64,000 nt of DNA from Scatosoma sp045643825 (GTDB lineage: Bacteria > Bacillota > Clostridia > Christensenellales > Borkfalkiaceae): assembly GCA_045643825.1 (NCBI GenBank), contig JAZRFV010000024.1, forward strand, positions 10,399-74,398, read 5' to 3'. A program made the translations under genes and the position numbers. Positions 1 through 9,552 of the stretch are shown in pieces (position 1 is the first letter of the stretch; each line of letters starts with the position of its first letter). Below the pieces are notes generated by a model. That model was given only the letters and a program-made list of their open reading frames with translations. It had not been told where the DNA came from and did not search any database.

Positions 1-803
1 GTTGCCTCAACAACCTCCGCAATGTAATCAAAACAGCGTTCTGCCCTTTGACTGGGGGAGTAGAATTCCGCGGACATATCCGATTGCGTGGAGTCGATGA
101 TTTGGGTATCCGTTAACTGCAACACCACGGGATCACGGCCTACGGGTACCTCTACCACGAAATCAGGGATAGCCATAGGCGATTGCAAAACAAGGTTTGA
201 CTCGGAAAGTTTTCTCTTGCCTTCCTCATCCGCAAAGAAGCCCTTACAAACACTGCAGGTCCAATGCTCCTTCACACCGTTTTCCAAACCGTTTACGGGG
301 ATTTCCGCATGGTGGGTTAAATCGTGTGCAATCTTGGGCAAGCTCGTTTCCGATTTCGATACAACCACGGTACCTTCTTCATCCGCATACAAAAGGTTGC
401 AATCTTCACAAGACCAATGTTCCAGTTTGCCTTGAGAGGTGCAGGTAGGCTCTACGCCGTCCACCTTCGTCATGGTGTGCGCTTCCTTTTTAATGATAAC
501 CTCGTCCGCGGTCGCTTCCTTCGCCCCCATTGCATCCGTGAAATATTTTCCGCATTCACACGTCCAGTAGGTGATATTACCTTCCTTGGTGCAATCCGCT
601 TCACGTGCGGAAACACGCGTCAAGCTGTGTTTATGTTCGCCCGTTTCCGAGTTTTCGGGGGTTACTACACTTTCTACCACCTGCGAGGTGCTTTCGCCAG
701 CCTGCACTGCATCCATAATATCGCCGATGATCGCCGATACGTCACACGATGCAAAGGCAAACGCGCTGGCTACACCCAATACAAGACCGATAATTTTTTT
801 CAT
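1..803 (-). CDS. Lipoprotein with Cys-pair repeats and start of a metallophosphoesterase domain (C-terminus beyond window)
   Basis: The gene starts at ATG 803 with GGAGG at 808-812 and runs off the left edge; 267 residues are visible. A signal peptide ends in a FASC lipobox (Cys20), so the product should be a lipid-anchored surface protein. Residues of about 55-200 hold three imperfect repeats, each with a short Cys pair after Trp (WTCEC, WSCEDC, WTCSVC) and acidic FADEEG-like tails, resembling small zinc-ribbon or Listeria-Bacteroides-type modules. After about residue 205 the motif VLQLTDTQIID matches the first metal-binding block of calcineurin-like phosphoesterases (D-x-H), here with Gln instead of His. 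The phosphoesterase call is family knowledge applied to one motif, because the remaining metal ligands lie outside the window. Confidence 0.75.
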   Translation of the reverse strand, partial: MKKIIGLVLGVASAFAFASCDVSAIIGDIMDAVQAGESTSQVVESVVTPENSETGEHKHSLTRVSAREADCTKEGNITYWTCECGKYFTDAMGAKEATADEVIIKKEAHTMTKVDGVEPTCTSQGKLEHWSCEDCNLLYADEEGTVVVSKSETSLPKIAHDLTHHAEIPVNGLENGVKEHWTCSVCKGFFADEEGKRKLSESNLVLQSPMAIPDFVVEVPVGRDPVVLQLTDTQIIDSTQSDMSAEFYSPSQRAERCFDYIAEVVEA

Positions 804-834
804 GTCATTCCTCCAATTTTTTCGATTTGCTAAA

Positions 835-863
835 AGTATAATATACTTTTACAAATCCGTCAA
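835..863 (-). promoter_or_regulatory. Sigma-70-type promoter of the 803 lipoprotein gene
   Basis: On the minus strand TTGACG (858-863) is followed after 17 bp by TATACT (835-840). The -10 box lies inside a 19-bp perfect palindrome (832-850, arms AAAAGTATA/TATACTTTT), which could be an operator. Confidence 0.75.
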
Positions 864-904
864 TACCAAATTTCACGATAGTTTTGTTAATACCCCAAAA
901 AACG

Positions 905-2125
905 TTATTTTAAGGGTTGAATATGCTTGGGCAAGCCGTTTTCATACACAGGTACCAGTTCACCTTGGATTAAGGGCAAGGCGTAACGGATATATTCCTC
1001 CGTCAAACCCGTACCTTCCTCGTTAATCCATTCCACGGGGAATACCTTTTCCTTGTTGGCGATTTCCTCGATCGGTGCAATGCCCGTTGTGAAACGGTAA
1101 GGCTCGTTTTCAGCGCGGACAAGGGTTGCCGCAACGCCGCTCTTACCCTCTTTCGCCGCCATAACCGCCGCCTCGCCAACAGCATACGCTTCTTCAATGT
1201 CCGTCAAGCTGGAAATATGTGCCGCGCTTCTTTGCAGGGTGGAAAGCTCGATTGCGCGGGCCTTGATCCCAAACTGCTTTGCGCAGGCATTCGCCAAGAA
1301 TAACGCCGTACCCGTCAACTGCTTATGCCCAAATACGTCTTCCTTCGCATCCGCCGCCGACAACTCGCATACGTAACGCCCGTCGGGGAGTTTTACACCT
1401 TCAGACACCGCAATAACGAGTGCCTTTTTCTTTTCCAAGCAAGCGGAAATTTTCGCAAAGAAATTCTCCATCGTGAAGGGTACTTCAGGCAGGAAAATGA
1501 GGTCGGCACCAACGCAGTCCTCCCCCTTTGCCAACGCACACGCCGCCGTCAGCCAGCCTGCGTTTCTACCCATAATTTCTACAATGGTTACCGCCTTCAA
1601 ATCATAAATCGCACAGTCACAAACCAGTTCCTTGATGGTGGTAGCGACAAATTTTGCCGCACTGCCGTACCCAGGGGTATGGTCGGTGATTGCCAAATCG
1701 TTGTCAATCGTTTTCGGAATGCCGACAAAACGGATTTTACTGCCGATTTTGTTGCCGTACGCCGACAATTTATCCACCGTATCCATGCTGTCGTTGCCAC
1801 CGATATAGAAGAAGCAATCGATCTCGTACTTTTCCAAAACCGCAAAAATTTTCTCATATTCCGCCACGCTGTCCGTTGCGTTTTTCAGCTTATAACGGCA
1901 GCTACCGAGATAGCACGCAGGGGTGCGTTTCAACAGCTCCACCTGACCTTCTCCGCCAAGCAAATCGTTCAATAAAACGAGGTTTTCGTTCATCAAACCG
2001 AAGATGCCGTTTCTCATGCCGTACACCTTGTTTACCCCTGCACGGATAGCCCCTTCGTATGCGCCTGCCAAGCTCGAGTTAATAACCGAGGTAGGTCCGC
2101 CCGATTGCCCGATGACTACGTTCAT
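905..2125 (-). CDS. pfp: Pyrophosphate-dependent 6-phosphofructokinase
   Basis: This 406-aa enzyme converts fructose 6-phosphate and PPi to fructose 1,6-bisphosphate in cytosolic glycolysis. The start at 2125 has GGAGG at 2133-2137. The N-terminal loop GQSGGPTSVIN, the GGNDS motif at 109-113, PKTIDND at 137-143 and MGRNAGW are clear family marks. In E. coli numbering, Asp at position 104 (GGND) and Lys at position 124 (PKTID) are the residues that distinguish PPi-dependent from ATP-dependent enzymes, which have Gly at both. The Asn just before the diagnostic Asp is a variation seen in some clostridial enzymes. It stands alone with its own promoter. The family call is firm; the donor specificity is inferred from these two residues. 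Confidence 0.93.
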   Translation of the reverse strand: MNVVIGQSGGPTSVINSSLAGAYEGAIRAGVNKVYGMRNGIFGLMNENLVLLNDLLGGEGQVELLKRTPACYLGSCRYKLKNATDSVAEYEKIFAVLEKYEIDCFFYIGGNDSMDTVDKLSAYGNKIGSKIRFVGIPKTIDNDLAITDHTPGYGSAAKFVATTIKELVCDCAIYDLKAVTIVEIMGRNAGWLTAACALAKGEDCVGADLIFLPEVPFTMENFFAKISACLEKKKALVIAVSEGVKLPDGRYVCELSAADAKEDVFGHKQLTGTALFLANACAKQFGIKARAIELSTLQRSAAHISSLTDIEEAYAVGEAAVMAAKEGKSGVAATLVRAENEPYRFTTGIAPIEEIANKEKVFPVEWINEEGTGLTEEYIRYALPLIQGELVPVYENGLPKHIQPLK

Positions 2126-2162
2126 ATTTCTTCCTCCAGAGTAAATATTTTCCTTGCCTTAC

Positions 2163-2191
2163 ATTTTATCATAAAAATGATAAAAACGCAA
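2163..2191 (-). promoter_or_regulatory. Promoter of pfp with palindromic spacer
   Basis: TTGCGT (2186-2191), 17 bp, TAAAAT (2163-2168) on the minus strand. The spacer and -10 box contain a palindrome with arms TTTTATCAT/ATGATAAAA around an AAAA centre (about 2164-2185), a possible operator or simple AT hairpin. Confidence 0.6.
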
Positions 2192-2217
2192 GCGTATGAA
2201 CAATTTTTCTAAAAAGG

Positions 2218-2247
2218 AAAAACGCCCCGTTTTACAGGTGCGTTTTA
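2218..2247 (-). terminator. Rho-independent terminator after the GH78 gene
   Basis: On the minus strand the arms AAAACGC and GCGTTTTT (2219-2225 and 2240-2246) close a stem with a short extra ACC/GGG pairing and end in a T run. It lies just past the stop at 2256. Confidence 0.65.
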
Positions 2248-2255
2248 AAAAAGCG

Positions 2256-4508
2256 TTATTTATGAAAGTAAAGGGTTTGTTCCCCTTCCGTAAGGCGTAT
2301 ATTATCACAAAAATACCCATTCGGAGCTACCATGGTCGCATTCACTCCCTTCGGCAACGTCAAAAGTACCTGCACGTCTCCATTCTCTAAACGATCCCAA
2401 CGGCAGACGATATCCCCGTTTCTATGCCCTACTTTTCCTTCCGCAAAAGTCAAATCGGATATAAAATTGGGACAAATCGTCACCTCGTCCAATGCGTAGA
2501 AATCAGGATTTACCTGGATACCTGCAACGCAGGTGATAAACCACGCGCTGACGTCACCCCAAAAATGATGGTTAAAGGAATCCTGCTTTTTCCCATCCTT
2601 GCGTTTCAACCCTTCCGAAAGTTCGTAAAAACCCTCCGCAAGAGTCCTTACACCACGCAAAATATGTTCCCGATAAGAAGGATAACGTGGCTGTGTAATC
2701 AGCTTGTAAGCCAAATCCCCCTGCCCCATCGAGGACAGCACCCTAAACAGTACCCTTGCCCCCAACACACCCGTTGTAAACACTTCGCCATCCCGTGCAA
2801 TCACCTCTAACAGCTGTTTTTGGAGGTTATTTTTCATTTCATCGCATACATGGTAGTATAAAATGCACGAAATTGCCGTTTGCTCCGCCACCACCGAGCG
2901 CCCGTCTTGAATATACTTTTTTACAAAATCACAACGGATTTCCGCCGCCATTTCCTCCGCAAACACCGAGAGGGCCTCTCTACCAACCAACCTTGCCATC
3001 TTCGCCGTCTTGTCACAAATATCGATACATTTCACAGAATCGGTCAATTCTTCAGGGGTAGAGTATTGATAATTACTCTTAGGCTGACGCCAATCCCCCA
3101 ACCCATAACAAAACAAGCCGTCCTGGTTTTTCTTCGTTTGCATATAGTGAAGATACTTTTCCATGGCATCGAGGTTGTCTAAAATCGCCTCTTTTCGCCC
3201 TGTGTAACGATAAATTTGATAGGGCAACTCGAATAAAGCATCGTCCCAGTTGGGCCCTGCTCCCCAAGCGAAGCCCCAACCGTCCGTCGGTACGATACCA
3301 GGGATTGCCCCACGCCCATCTTGAGCCTTGCGCACGCTAAACAGCCAATCCTCAAAGGTGTGTTCCACCGCAAAATTGAGGAGCATTTGCTCCGCGGAAA
3401 GGGCCGCGTCCCCCGTCCAGCCATTCTTTTCTCGATGTGGACAATCGGTGGGGATGTAAAAAAGATTCGACAAATCCGAACGGCGCACACTCTCTTGGAT
3501 GGCATTGACGATTTCATCCGAGCAAACGAACGAACCGCGAGGTTTCACAGCGGAATGCATCACCTCAAAGGTCAACAAATCCTTGGTTGCTTGCTCCTCC
3601 GTCAAGCCCTCCACCGCCACGTATCGAAAGCCGTGGTAGGTAAACCGAGGGGTGTACGTTTCCACCCCTTCCCCCTTCAAAATATACCAATCGCATTGAT
3701 TGTAGTGGTCGCTGATGGGAAAATTGGTACAGGTCAGGTTTTTCATATCCAACTCGCCGTCGATAAGGATTTCCCCATGGATAAGACGGATTTCCTGCCC
3801 TCGCTTGCCTTGAATTCTCAAACGACAAACGCCCGTAAAATTTACCCCAAAATCGTACAAATATACGCCTTTTGGTATTTTCATCACGGACATGGGTGCC
3901 ACCTCTTGGTGCACCAAGATAGGTTCCGCCTCTACGAGCTTCGCCTTCCCCTTGGGGGCTTCAGCGACGATTGCATTGCCCCAGCCTTCTTCGCTGATAC
4001 CGAGCATATTCCACCCCGCGGTTTCCAAACGGGCATCATAATGCTCCCCTGCACGCAAATCATCAAAGGTAATAGGCGACGGCTTTGTCAAAAAGCTTTC
4101 ATCACTCTCAAACGCAAGTTCACCATCCATGTAAAACGCCATCGCAAATTTAGGCGCACTACGAAAGCTCGCTTTGTCAAAATCCCATATATAACCGTAG
4201 GAGGCATTTTGCATACCGTTCCCAAGCCAAACACCAAGGACGTTTTCCCCATCGAGTAAAAACTCCGTCAAGTCGTAATCGTCGTAATACAACGCCTGAT
4301 CGGGGTTACTGATGTAGGGGGCTAAACGCCCCTTGGTTACGTTTTTGCCGTTGATATACAGCTCGTAAAACCCCAAACCGCAAATACGCACACACCCCTT
4401 CTTCCCCTTTTGAAAGAAGAAGGTTTTACGAAAATACGGTGAGGCTACGTCCCTTTCTCGAGTGGTATATTCCATTGTCGCCGCAATAAATTTTTTCGGA
4501 AAAGTCAT
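2256..4508 (-). CDS. GH78 alpha-L-rhamnosidase-like glycosidase
   Basis: The 750-aa product should release terminal rhamnose from oligosaccharides or glycosides. I place the start at ATG 4508, preceded by GGAGG at 4519-4523; an ATG 30 bp upstream lacks this site and would overlap the neighbour. The N-terminal half is beta-rich (FRKTF, YELYINGK, NVLGVWLGNGMQ), typical of GH78 accessory domains. The (alpha/alpha)6 catalytic domain begins with DCPHREKNGWTGDA near residue 355, which carries the family's conserved acidic residues, followed by GIVPTDGWGFAWGAGPNWDDA. No signal peptide is visible, so it is probably cytosolic and acts on imported oligosaccharides. The stop of the GH3 gene is 2 bp upstream, so the pair is translationally coupled. 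Confidence 0.87.
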   Translation of the reverse strand: MTFPKKFIAATMEYTTRERDVASPYFRKTFFFQKGKKGCVRICGLGFYELYINGKNVTKGRLAPYISNPDQALYYDDYDLTEFLLDGENVLGVWLGNGMQNASYGYIWDFDKASFRSAPKFAMAFYMDGELAFESDESFLTKPSPITFDDLRAGEHYDARLETAGWNMLGISEEGWGNAIVAEAPKGKAKLVEAEPILVHQEVAPMSVMKIPKGVYLYDFGVNFTGVCRLRIQGKRGQEIRLIHGEILIDGELDMKNLTCTNFPISDHYNQCDWYILKGEGVETYTPRFTYHGFRYVAVEGLTEEQATKDLLTFEVMHSAVKPRGSFVCSDEIVNAIQESVRRSDLSNLFYIPTDCPHREKNGWTGDAALSAEQMLLNFAVEHTFEDWLFSVRKAQDGRGAIPGIVPTDGWGFAWGAGPNWDDALFELPYQIYRYTGRKEAILDNLDAMEKYLHYMQTKKNQDGLFCYGLGDWRQPKSNYQYSTPEELTDSVKCIDICDKTAKMARLVGREALSVFAEEMAAEIRCDFVKKYIQDGRSVVAEQTAISCILYYHVCDEMKNNLQKQLLEVIARDGEVFTTGVLGARVLFRVLSSMGQGDLAYKLITQPRYPSYREHILRGVRTLAEGFYELSEGLKRKDGKKQDSFNHHFWGDVSAWFITCVAGIQVNPDFYALDEVTICPNFISDLTFAEGKVGHRNGDIVCRWDRLENGDVQVLLTLPKGVNATMVAPNGYFCDNIRLTEGEQTLYFHK

Positions 4509-4510
4509 CG

Positions 4511-6730
4511 TTATTTTACCTCCAATTTCGTTTGCCAAATAATATTATCACTTGCTTTACCAAGCATCACCGTCAAGACACAAGGATACGCCTCGTATTG
4601 CTTGCGTACCGACCATTCCTTCAGCTCGTCAAAGCCCAAGGCAAAGGTGATACGATTTGTCTCGCCCCCGCCAAGTGATACCTTCTCAAAGCCCTTTAAT
4701 TCCTTCACGCGATGGGTAATCGTCCCACCGCTCTTATGGATGTAAAGCTGCGGTATTTCCATACCTGCCCTATCCGAACGGTTGGTAACATCAAAGGAAA
4801 GCAGTATCTTTTCACCCTGTTTAATCTCTTCCAAGCTTGCCGTTTTTAAGGTGATATTGTCGTAGTCAAACTCCGCATACGACAGCCCGTAACCGAAGGC
4901 ATACAAGGGCTTATCATCCATTTCAACGTATGGCGTACTGCGTTTATAGTTGTAGTAAATCGGCAATTGCCCCACACTCTTCGGGAGTGAGAAGGACAAA
5001 CGTCCAAAGGCATTTTTCACGCCAAATACCGTGTCGCAAATCGCCCTTGCCCCCTCAATGCCGGGATATCCACACCAAACAACCGCGTTAGAATGTGCAA
5101 CAATCTCCGTCAAAATATACGCCCTGCCTGCCACCACAAGGCTGACAACGGGTTTCCCAAATTTCGACAATTTTTTAAGCAACTCGATTTGACAAGACTT
5201 CAATTTCAGCTCCGCCAAATCACACCCTTCGCCACAGTCCATATACTTGCCTTTTGCCTGTATAATCGCCCCCGCGTCGTTGTAAATACTCTCAAAATCA
5301 CGCACACTACTACCGCCGCAGCCAAAGACGATCACGTCCACATCCTTAACCGCCGCCGCGAGTTCCTCATCCGATACGGTTACACCATCCTCAAAGGTCC
5401 AGCCCTGCAAATAGCAGGCGCCCTTTTCCGTAAAGACGTCCTTGATCGTTTTTGCATCCTTCTGTTCGGGAGTATAATCGCCCAATTGATAATATATATT
5501 GTTCAAATTACCGCCCACGAGCAGTACCTTTTGCTCTTTTAAGGGTAAAGTGCCCTCGTTTTTCAATAAAACGAAGCTTTCGCACGCCATTTCATAGGCT
5601 ACCGCCTGCCCACGTCCCGATTGAAGGTATGCAACCGATTGACCAGCTTCCTCCAAGTACGGCTTATCCATAAGACCGCAGGCGTATTTCTTTTCCAGCA
5701 CACGACATACCGCCTCGTCAATTTCCGCCTCGGTGACATAGCCTTTCTCTACCGCTTCCTCCAGGTGTGACATCGCCTCACCCAACAAACCGCAATCTAC
5801 GCCCGAACGCACGGCGATCGCCCCCGCTTTTACAAGATCGTCTTCGCAAAAGGGGGCCAACTGATCGATGGCACAACCGTCCGAACGCACAACCCCCTCA
5901 AAACCTAACTCGTCACGGAGCACGTTACGAAGGTAATAACTGCTGGCATGGCAAGGCTCGCCGTCGATTTCGCTGTACGTCGCCATAATAAACTCACACC
6001 CCGCCTTCACCGCCGCCTCCGCAGGTGGAAGGTGAATTTCACGCACTTCGCGCTCGCCGATGTTGCTTACGCCACCGTTATGCCCGCCCACGGCACTACC
6101 TTGCGCCAAATAATGCTTGCAACAAACCATATTGCCGGCTTCGTGCATACCCCACACCGCACTTTCACTAAAACGGGATGCAAGGTAAGGATCCTCCGAA
6201 AAACATTCTTCAAACCGTCCCCAACGAGGATCTACCGCAATATCAAACACGGATAAATAGGGCAAATTCACCCCACCGAGCTTGGCTTCCATGCCGATTT
6301 CTCTCGTTTGTGCTGCATATAAGGTAGGATTGAACGAACAGCCTACGTTCAGGCTGACGGGATAAATTACGCTGTCCAAAACCTGTCTACCGTGAGGCGA
6401 ATCATCCTCCACCAATACGGGGATGCCCAAACGAGTGTTTTCGATTACGAATTTTTGCAAAATGTTGTACGCCTTTTCACGTTCTTCCGCGGTAATACCA
6501 CCCGTCTTATAACCACGCTGACTCCACGGATCCGCACGGAAATAGCCATACAGCATCCCCAAGCCGCCAAAACGCAAAACGTATTGCTTGAACGCCTCGG
6601 TTAAGACGATTTCACCATTCTCATCACGGGTGTATGCATTGAAGCCAAAAAAGTGTTGAGCCAACTGCCCCACCTTCTCGTTGAGCGTCATTTTTTTCAA
6701 TAATTCTCTTGCTTTTTCCTTATTCGTCAC
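4511..6730 (-). CDS. GH3 beta-glycosidase
   Basis: This 739-aa protein is a classic GH3 enzyme: MTLNEKVGQL at the N-terminus, PRWGRFEECFSEDPYLA, the KH motif in CCKHYLAQG, and the nucleophile Asp in VVRSDGCAID near residue 284. After that come the second alpha/beta domain and a C-terminal FnIII-like domain with YGLSYAEF. Likely activities are beta-glucosidase or beta-xylosidase; the sequence does not decide. GTG 6730 is preferred as start: AAAGGCGG lies 9 bp upstream, and the promoter -10 box at 6764-6769 would put a TTG start at 6751 almost on the transcript end. No signal peptide is visible, so it is probably cytosolic and works together with the downstream GH78 enzyme. Confidence 0.9.
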   Translation of the reverse strand: MTNKEKARELLKKMTLNEKVGQLAQHFFGFNAYTRDENGEIVLTEAFKQYVLRFGGLGMLYGYFRADPWSQRGYKTGGITAEEREKAYNILQKFVIENTRLGIPVLVEDDSPHGRQVLDSVIYPVSLNVGCSFNPTLYAAQTREIGMEAKLGGVNLPYLSVFDIAVDPRWGRFEECFSEDPYLASRFSESAVWGMHEAGNMVCCKHYLAQGSAVGGHNGGVSNIGEREVREIHLPPAEAAVKAGCEFIMATYSEIDGEPCHASSYYLRNVLRDELGFEGVVRSDGCAIDQLAPFCEDDLVKAGAIAVRSGVDCGLLGEAMSHLEEAVEKGYVTEAEIDEAVCRVLEKKYACGLMDKPYLEEAGQSVAYLQSGRGQAVAYEMACESFVLLKNEGTLPLKEQKVLLVGGNLNNIYYQLGDYTPEQKDAKTIKDVFTEKGACYLQGWTFEDGVTVSDEELAAAVKDVDVIVFGCGGSSVRDFESIYNDAGAIIQAKGKYMDCGEGCDLAELKLKSCQIELLKKLSKFGKPVVSLVVAGRAYILTEIVAHSNAVVWCGYPGIEGARAICDTVFGVKNAFGRLSFSLPKSVGQLPIYYNYKRSTPYVEMDDKPLYAFGYGLSYAEFDYDNITLKTASLEEIKQGEKILLSFDVTNRSDRAGMEIPQLYIHKSGGTITHRVKELKGFEKVSLGGGETNRITFALGFDELKEWSVRKQYEAYPCVLTVMLGKASDNIIWQTKLEVK

Positions 6731-6763
6731 CGTAGCAATCCGCCTTTGCAATAAATTTTCTAT

Positions 6764-6792
6764 ATTATATCACACCGCTTTTGTTTTGTCCA
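6764..6792 (-). promoter_or_regulatory. Promoter of the GH3-GH78 operon
   Basis: TGGACA (6787-6792), exactly 17 bp, TATAAT (6764-6769) on the minus strand. No obvious operator was seen. Confidence 0.8.
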
Positions 6793-6830
6793 TATCTTGT
6801 GGGAATTTTTTCGGGGTTTTTACAAAGTAA

Positions 6831-6857
6831 AAAAGCAGGGCAAAAAGCCCTGCTTTT
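6831..6857 (-). terminator. Intrinsic terminator of the 6871-9393 lipoprotein gene
   Basis: Perfect 11-bp arms AAAAGCAGGGC/GCCCTGCTTTT around an AAAAA loop. The minus strand continues with a T run. It is 14 bp past the stop codon. Confidence 0.9.
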
Positions 6858-6870
6858 CCTTGTTTTTTAA

Positions 6871-9393
6871 TTAATACGTGTCGAAGTTCAAGGTATTCAA
6901 AATCTTGCCGTCAGCCGTACGAACAGCCAAAGCGCAACCAGCCCAGAACGTCTTATCGTTCCAGTTGCAAGCCGCGATTTCCAACGTCACTTCTTGACCA
7001 GCAAAATCAAACAACCAGCTATATTGACCTGCACCAGAGCAATACAACGTAATCTTCTTACCATCTGCCGTAAAGTTAAGGTTGGTATAATATGGCGTTT
7101 CCACTATTTCAATCGTGCCTTTAACAACAAATACCGTCGTGGAGTAGTCAACCATCTTATCGAGTGCATAGTATTCCGTACCCGTTACTTCTACAAACTT
7201 CGCAGTCGAATATTCGTGGTTGCCGAAGTTGTTTACAAGGATTTCACCCTGAACAATACAGGTTTGACCGTGACGAGTAGATTCGTTTTCAGCTTTTATA
7301 TAACGTTCACGCATACCCTTCAAGATAACTTCGTGACCGATTTCAAGACCAACGAACTGCGAGGTATCTTTTACGAGTACAGCAATCACGCTGCCGTCTT
7401 CTCCGAAGAGATAGAAACCATCTTTGTTTACAACGGAAGGACCTACGATACCCTTAACCGTAACTTCGGTATCAGGATCTCTAGTAATTGCTTCCGCAAC
7501 CGTAATCGTATTATAAACAACAGGTTCTTTTACTTCTACAATAACCGTTTCAGTATAGGTAACGCCATTGTAGGTGGAAGAGATGGTAATCGTTGCAACG
7601 CCCACTTCACCGCAATGGAAGGTCGTTACACCACCTTCCGTCGTGAAGTATGCAACCGTGTCGTTGCTGGATGCATATTCGATTTCTACGTTTTCAATAC
7701 CAAGAAGCTCGGAGGAAATGCTCGTCGTTACTACCATTTCAGGATCTGCGGTGTAAAGGCTTGCAAACTGATCTACACCGTAGTATTTTACAGCAAATTC
7801 CGAAGCCTTGTCATTCTCAAAGGTGTAGCCTTCGTCAATGATTTCGATGGGAAGGAAACGCCAGAGACATTCGCTATCCGTGCTCTTTGCGTTGATTACC
7901 GAAAGGTATACGGTGCAAATCTTACCGTCAAATTCATCAATCCAAGCAAAGTCGCTACCGCTACATTGCGAATAAGCATAGCTGCCCGTTACTTCGTCAA
8001 GGTCGTCAATGTAGTAGTTTACGAAACCGTTGCCAGGTACCTTTTTCACCAATGCAGTTACCTTGAAGATGGTCGTCGTGATGTCTTCCGTCACGGGCGT
8101 ATCCATAATTTCTTTTACGGTCGTTTCTTGAATCCAAGTTTTGTTGAATTCGCTGGTACCATTATCGTTTGCAAGAAGATATGCATCTTCCAATTGGTTA
8201 CAACCCTCGTAGCCGTGTTTTGCAGCTGCGTTTTGTTCTTTTTCCAAAATCCAGAATGCTTTCGAGCCTGCAACCGAAATCGTGTTGCCGATTGCTACTT
8301 GACCAGCGATATCGTTGTCATAAACGTAAATCGAGTTCGTGCCGTCAACAAGGTATACACCCATAGGAACCATACCGTCTGCGTAGGTAATCTTCGCAAC
8401 AACGCCTTCTACCTTCACCATCGCGCCAACTGCTGCCGCACGAGCTTCGTTGATGGTCATTTCCGTGTAATTGCTTGCGTCAAAGTTACCTGCATTGGAG
8501 GTAAATTCGATCAAACGAGCATTTTTAACTTCCTTATCACCATTGCGGTTTTGAAGGATGCAGTGAAGCAATACTTCGTCGCCCTTTACAGGTTTTTCAG
8601 GAAGGTTTGCGAAGGTCGTCGAACCATCTGCGCTGTACGTACCATACACGTAGATCGAACCCGTTTCGTCCTTGATCATCATTTCACCATAGGCGGGGTT
8701 CAAAACCGATTCAACGATAGCACGGATGTAATATCTACCTTCGGTAACGTTGCCAGATTCACCGCAAAGTTCCAACGCCTGTGCAATGGTGATATAGCTA
8801 TCTGCAGGGATATCGGGGGTAGCAGGGGTGTCAGGGGTTTGCGTGCCTTCGCCCTTTACAACTTCACCCAACGTAGGTTTATCAAACTCAATCGTACCGT
8901 TGTAGTTTTTGATCGTACCCGTAACGGTAACGGTATCGCCTACGGCAAGGTTTTCGTTGTCGCCGTTTGCGTTATCACGCATCCAATAGCAGTAGAAATC
9001 CTTCCCCGCAACACTAAAGGTTAAACAAATATTCTTCGTGGAAGCGTCGTACTCCTTAACGTTGGTGATTTTACCCGTCAAGGTATGCGTACCTTCCAAG
9101 CTAGCCCCCTTTTCCAATGCATACGCCGCATCAACAATTGCCTGCACTTCAGGGGAAATTTCAGGTTCTTCGGGTTGTTCGGGATCTTCGGAAGTACCAG
9201 GATCTTCGGAAGTTTCAGGTGCAGGAGTATCAGGGCCACTGATAGGCGTGCTGTCTTCAGGCGTTTCTTCTACCGAAGAGGTCGTTTCCGTCGACGAGTC
9301 CGTGTCTTTGCCTTTCTCTTTGTCACAAGACGCAACGCCAGCCACCGTTACCGATGCCAAAAGCGCCAAAAGGAACAGTTTCAGTTTCTTCAT
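6871..9393 (-). CDS. Large surface lipoprotein with repeated OB-fold-like and Ig-like domains
   Basis: The 840-aa product has a signal peptide ending in VASC (lipobox, Cys at about 23), then a Ser/Thr/Glu/Pro-rich linker to about residue 80. From about 85 onward several beta domains resemble the OB-fold modules of YhcR-like secreted proteins (LTGKITNVKEYD, GDTVTVTGTIKNYNG, TVKGIVGPSVV, VVKGTIEIVETPYY). A Big_2-like Ig domain (VTTSISSELLG to GVATITISSTYNG) lies near residue 550-640. No catalytic motif was recognised, so a ligand- or glycan-binding role is inference. GAGGT 6 bp upstream of ATG 9393 supports the start. The gene has its own promoter and terminator. Confidence 0.75.
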   Translation of the reverse strand: MKKLKLFLLALLASVTVAGVASCDKEKGKDTDSSTETTSSVEETPEDSTPISGPDTPAPETSEDPGTSEDPEQPEEPEISPEVQAIVDAAYALEKGASLEGTHTLTGKITNVKEYDASTKNICLTFSVAGKDFYCYWMRDNANGDNENLAVGDTVTVTGTIKNYNGTIEFDKPTLGEVVKGEGTQTPDTPATPDIPADSYITIAQALELCGESGNVTEGRYYIRAIVESVLNPAYGEMMIKDETGSIYVYGTYSADGSTTFANLPEKPVKGDEVLLHCILQNRNGDKEVKNARLIEFTSNAGNFDASNYTEMTINEARAAAVGAMVKVEGVVAKITYADGMVPMGVYLVDGTNSIYVYDNDIAGQVAIGNTISVAGSKAFWILEKEQNAAAKHGYEGCNQLEDAYLLANDNGTSEFNKTWIQETTVKEIMDTPVTEDITTTIFKVTALVKKVPGNGFVNYYIDDLDEVTGSYAYSQCSGSDFAWIDEFDGKICTVYLSVINAKSTDSECLWRFLPIEIIDEGYTFENDKASEFAVKYYGVDQFASLYTADPEMVVTTSISSELLGIENVEIEYASSNDTVAYFTTEGGVTTFHCGEVGVATITISSTYNGVTYTETVIVEVKEPVVYNTITVAEAITRDPDTEVTVKGIVGPSVVNKDGFYLFGEDGSVIAVLVKDTSQFVGLEIGHEVILKGMRERYIKAENESTRHGQTCIVQGEILVNNFGNHEYSTAKFVEVTGTEYYALDKMVDYSTTVFVVKGTIEIVETPYYTNLNFTADGKKITLYCSGAGQYSWLFDFAGQEVTLEIAACNWNDKTFWAGCALAVRTADGKILNTLNFDTY

Positions 9394-9459
9394 TCGTTTA
9401 CCTCACAATTTTATTTGTTATCTTTGAGTGAACCTGCCTTGACAAGCCCCATCTTTTTT

Positions 9460-9489
9460 ATTATACCTCTTTAAGAAGCATTTTGTCAA
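9460..9489 (-). promoter_or_regulatory. Promoter of the 9393 lipoprotein gene
   Basis: TTGACA (9484-9489), 18 bp, TATAAT (9460-9465) on the minus strand, giving a leader of about 60 nt. Confidence 0.8.
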
Positions 9490-9513
9490 CCGCTCGACGC
9501 CCACATACGAAAA

Positions 9514-9552
9514 AAAACGAGCGGTAAAAATAGTTTTTACCGTCCGTTTTTT
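9514..9552 (-). terminator. Bidirectional intrinsic terminator
   Basis: Arms ACGAGCGGTAAAAA/TTTTTACCGTCCGT (two mismatches) around TAG, with T runs on both strands; eight T follow on the minus strand. It insulates the promoter at 9460-9489 from the upstream gene run. The rest of the gap 9394-9889 holds an SGNH fragment and a small ATCGTG/CACGAT hairpin at 9612-9631. Confidence 0.8.
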
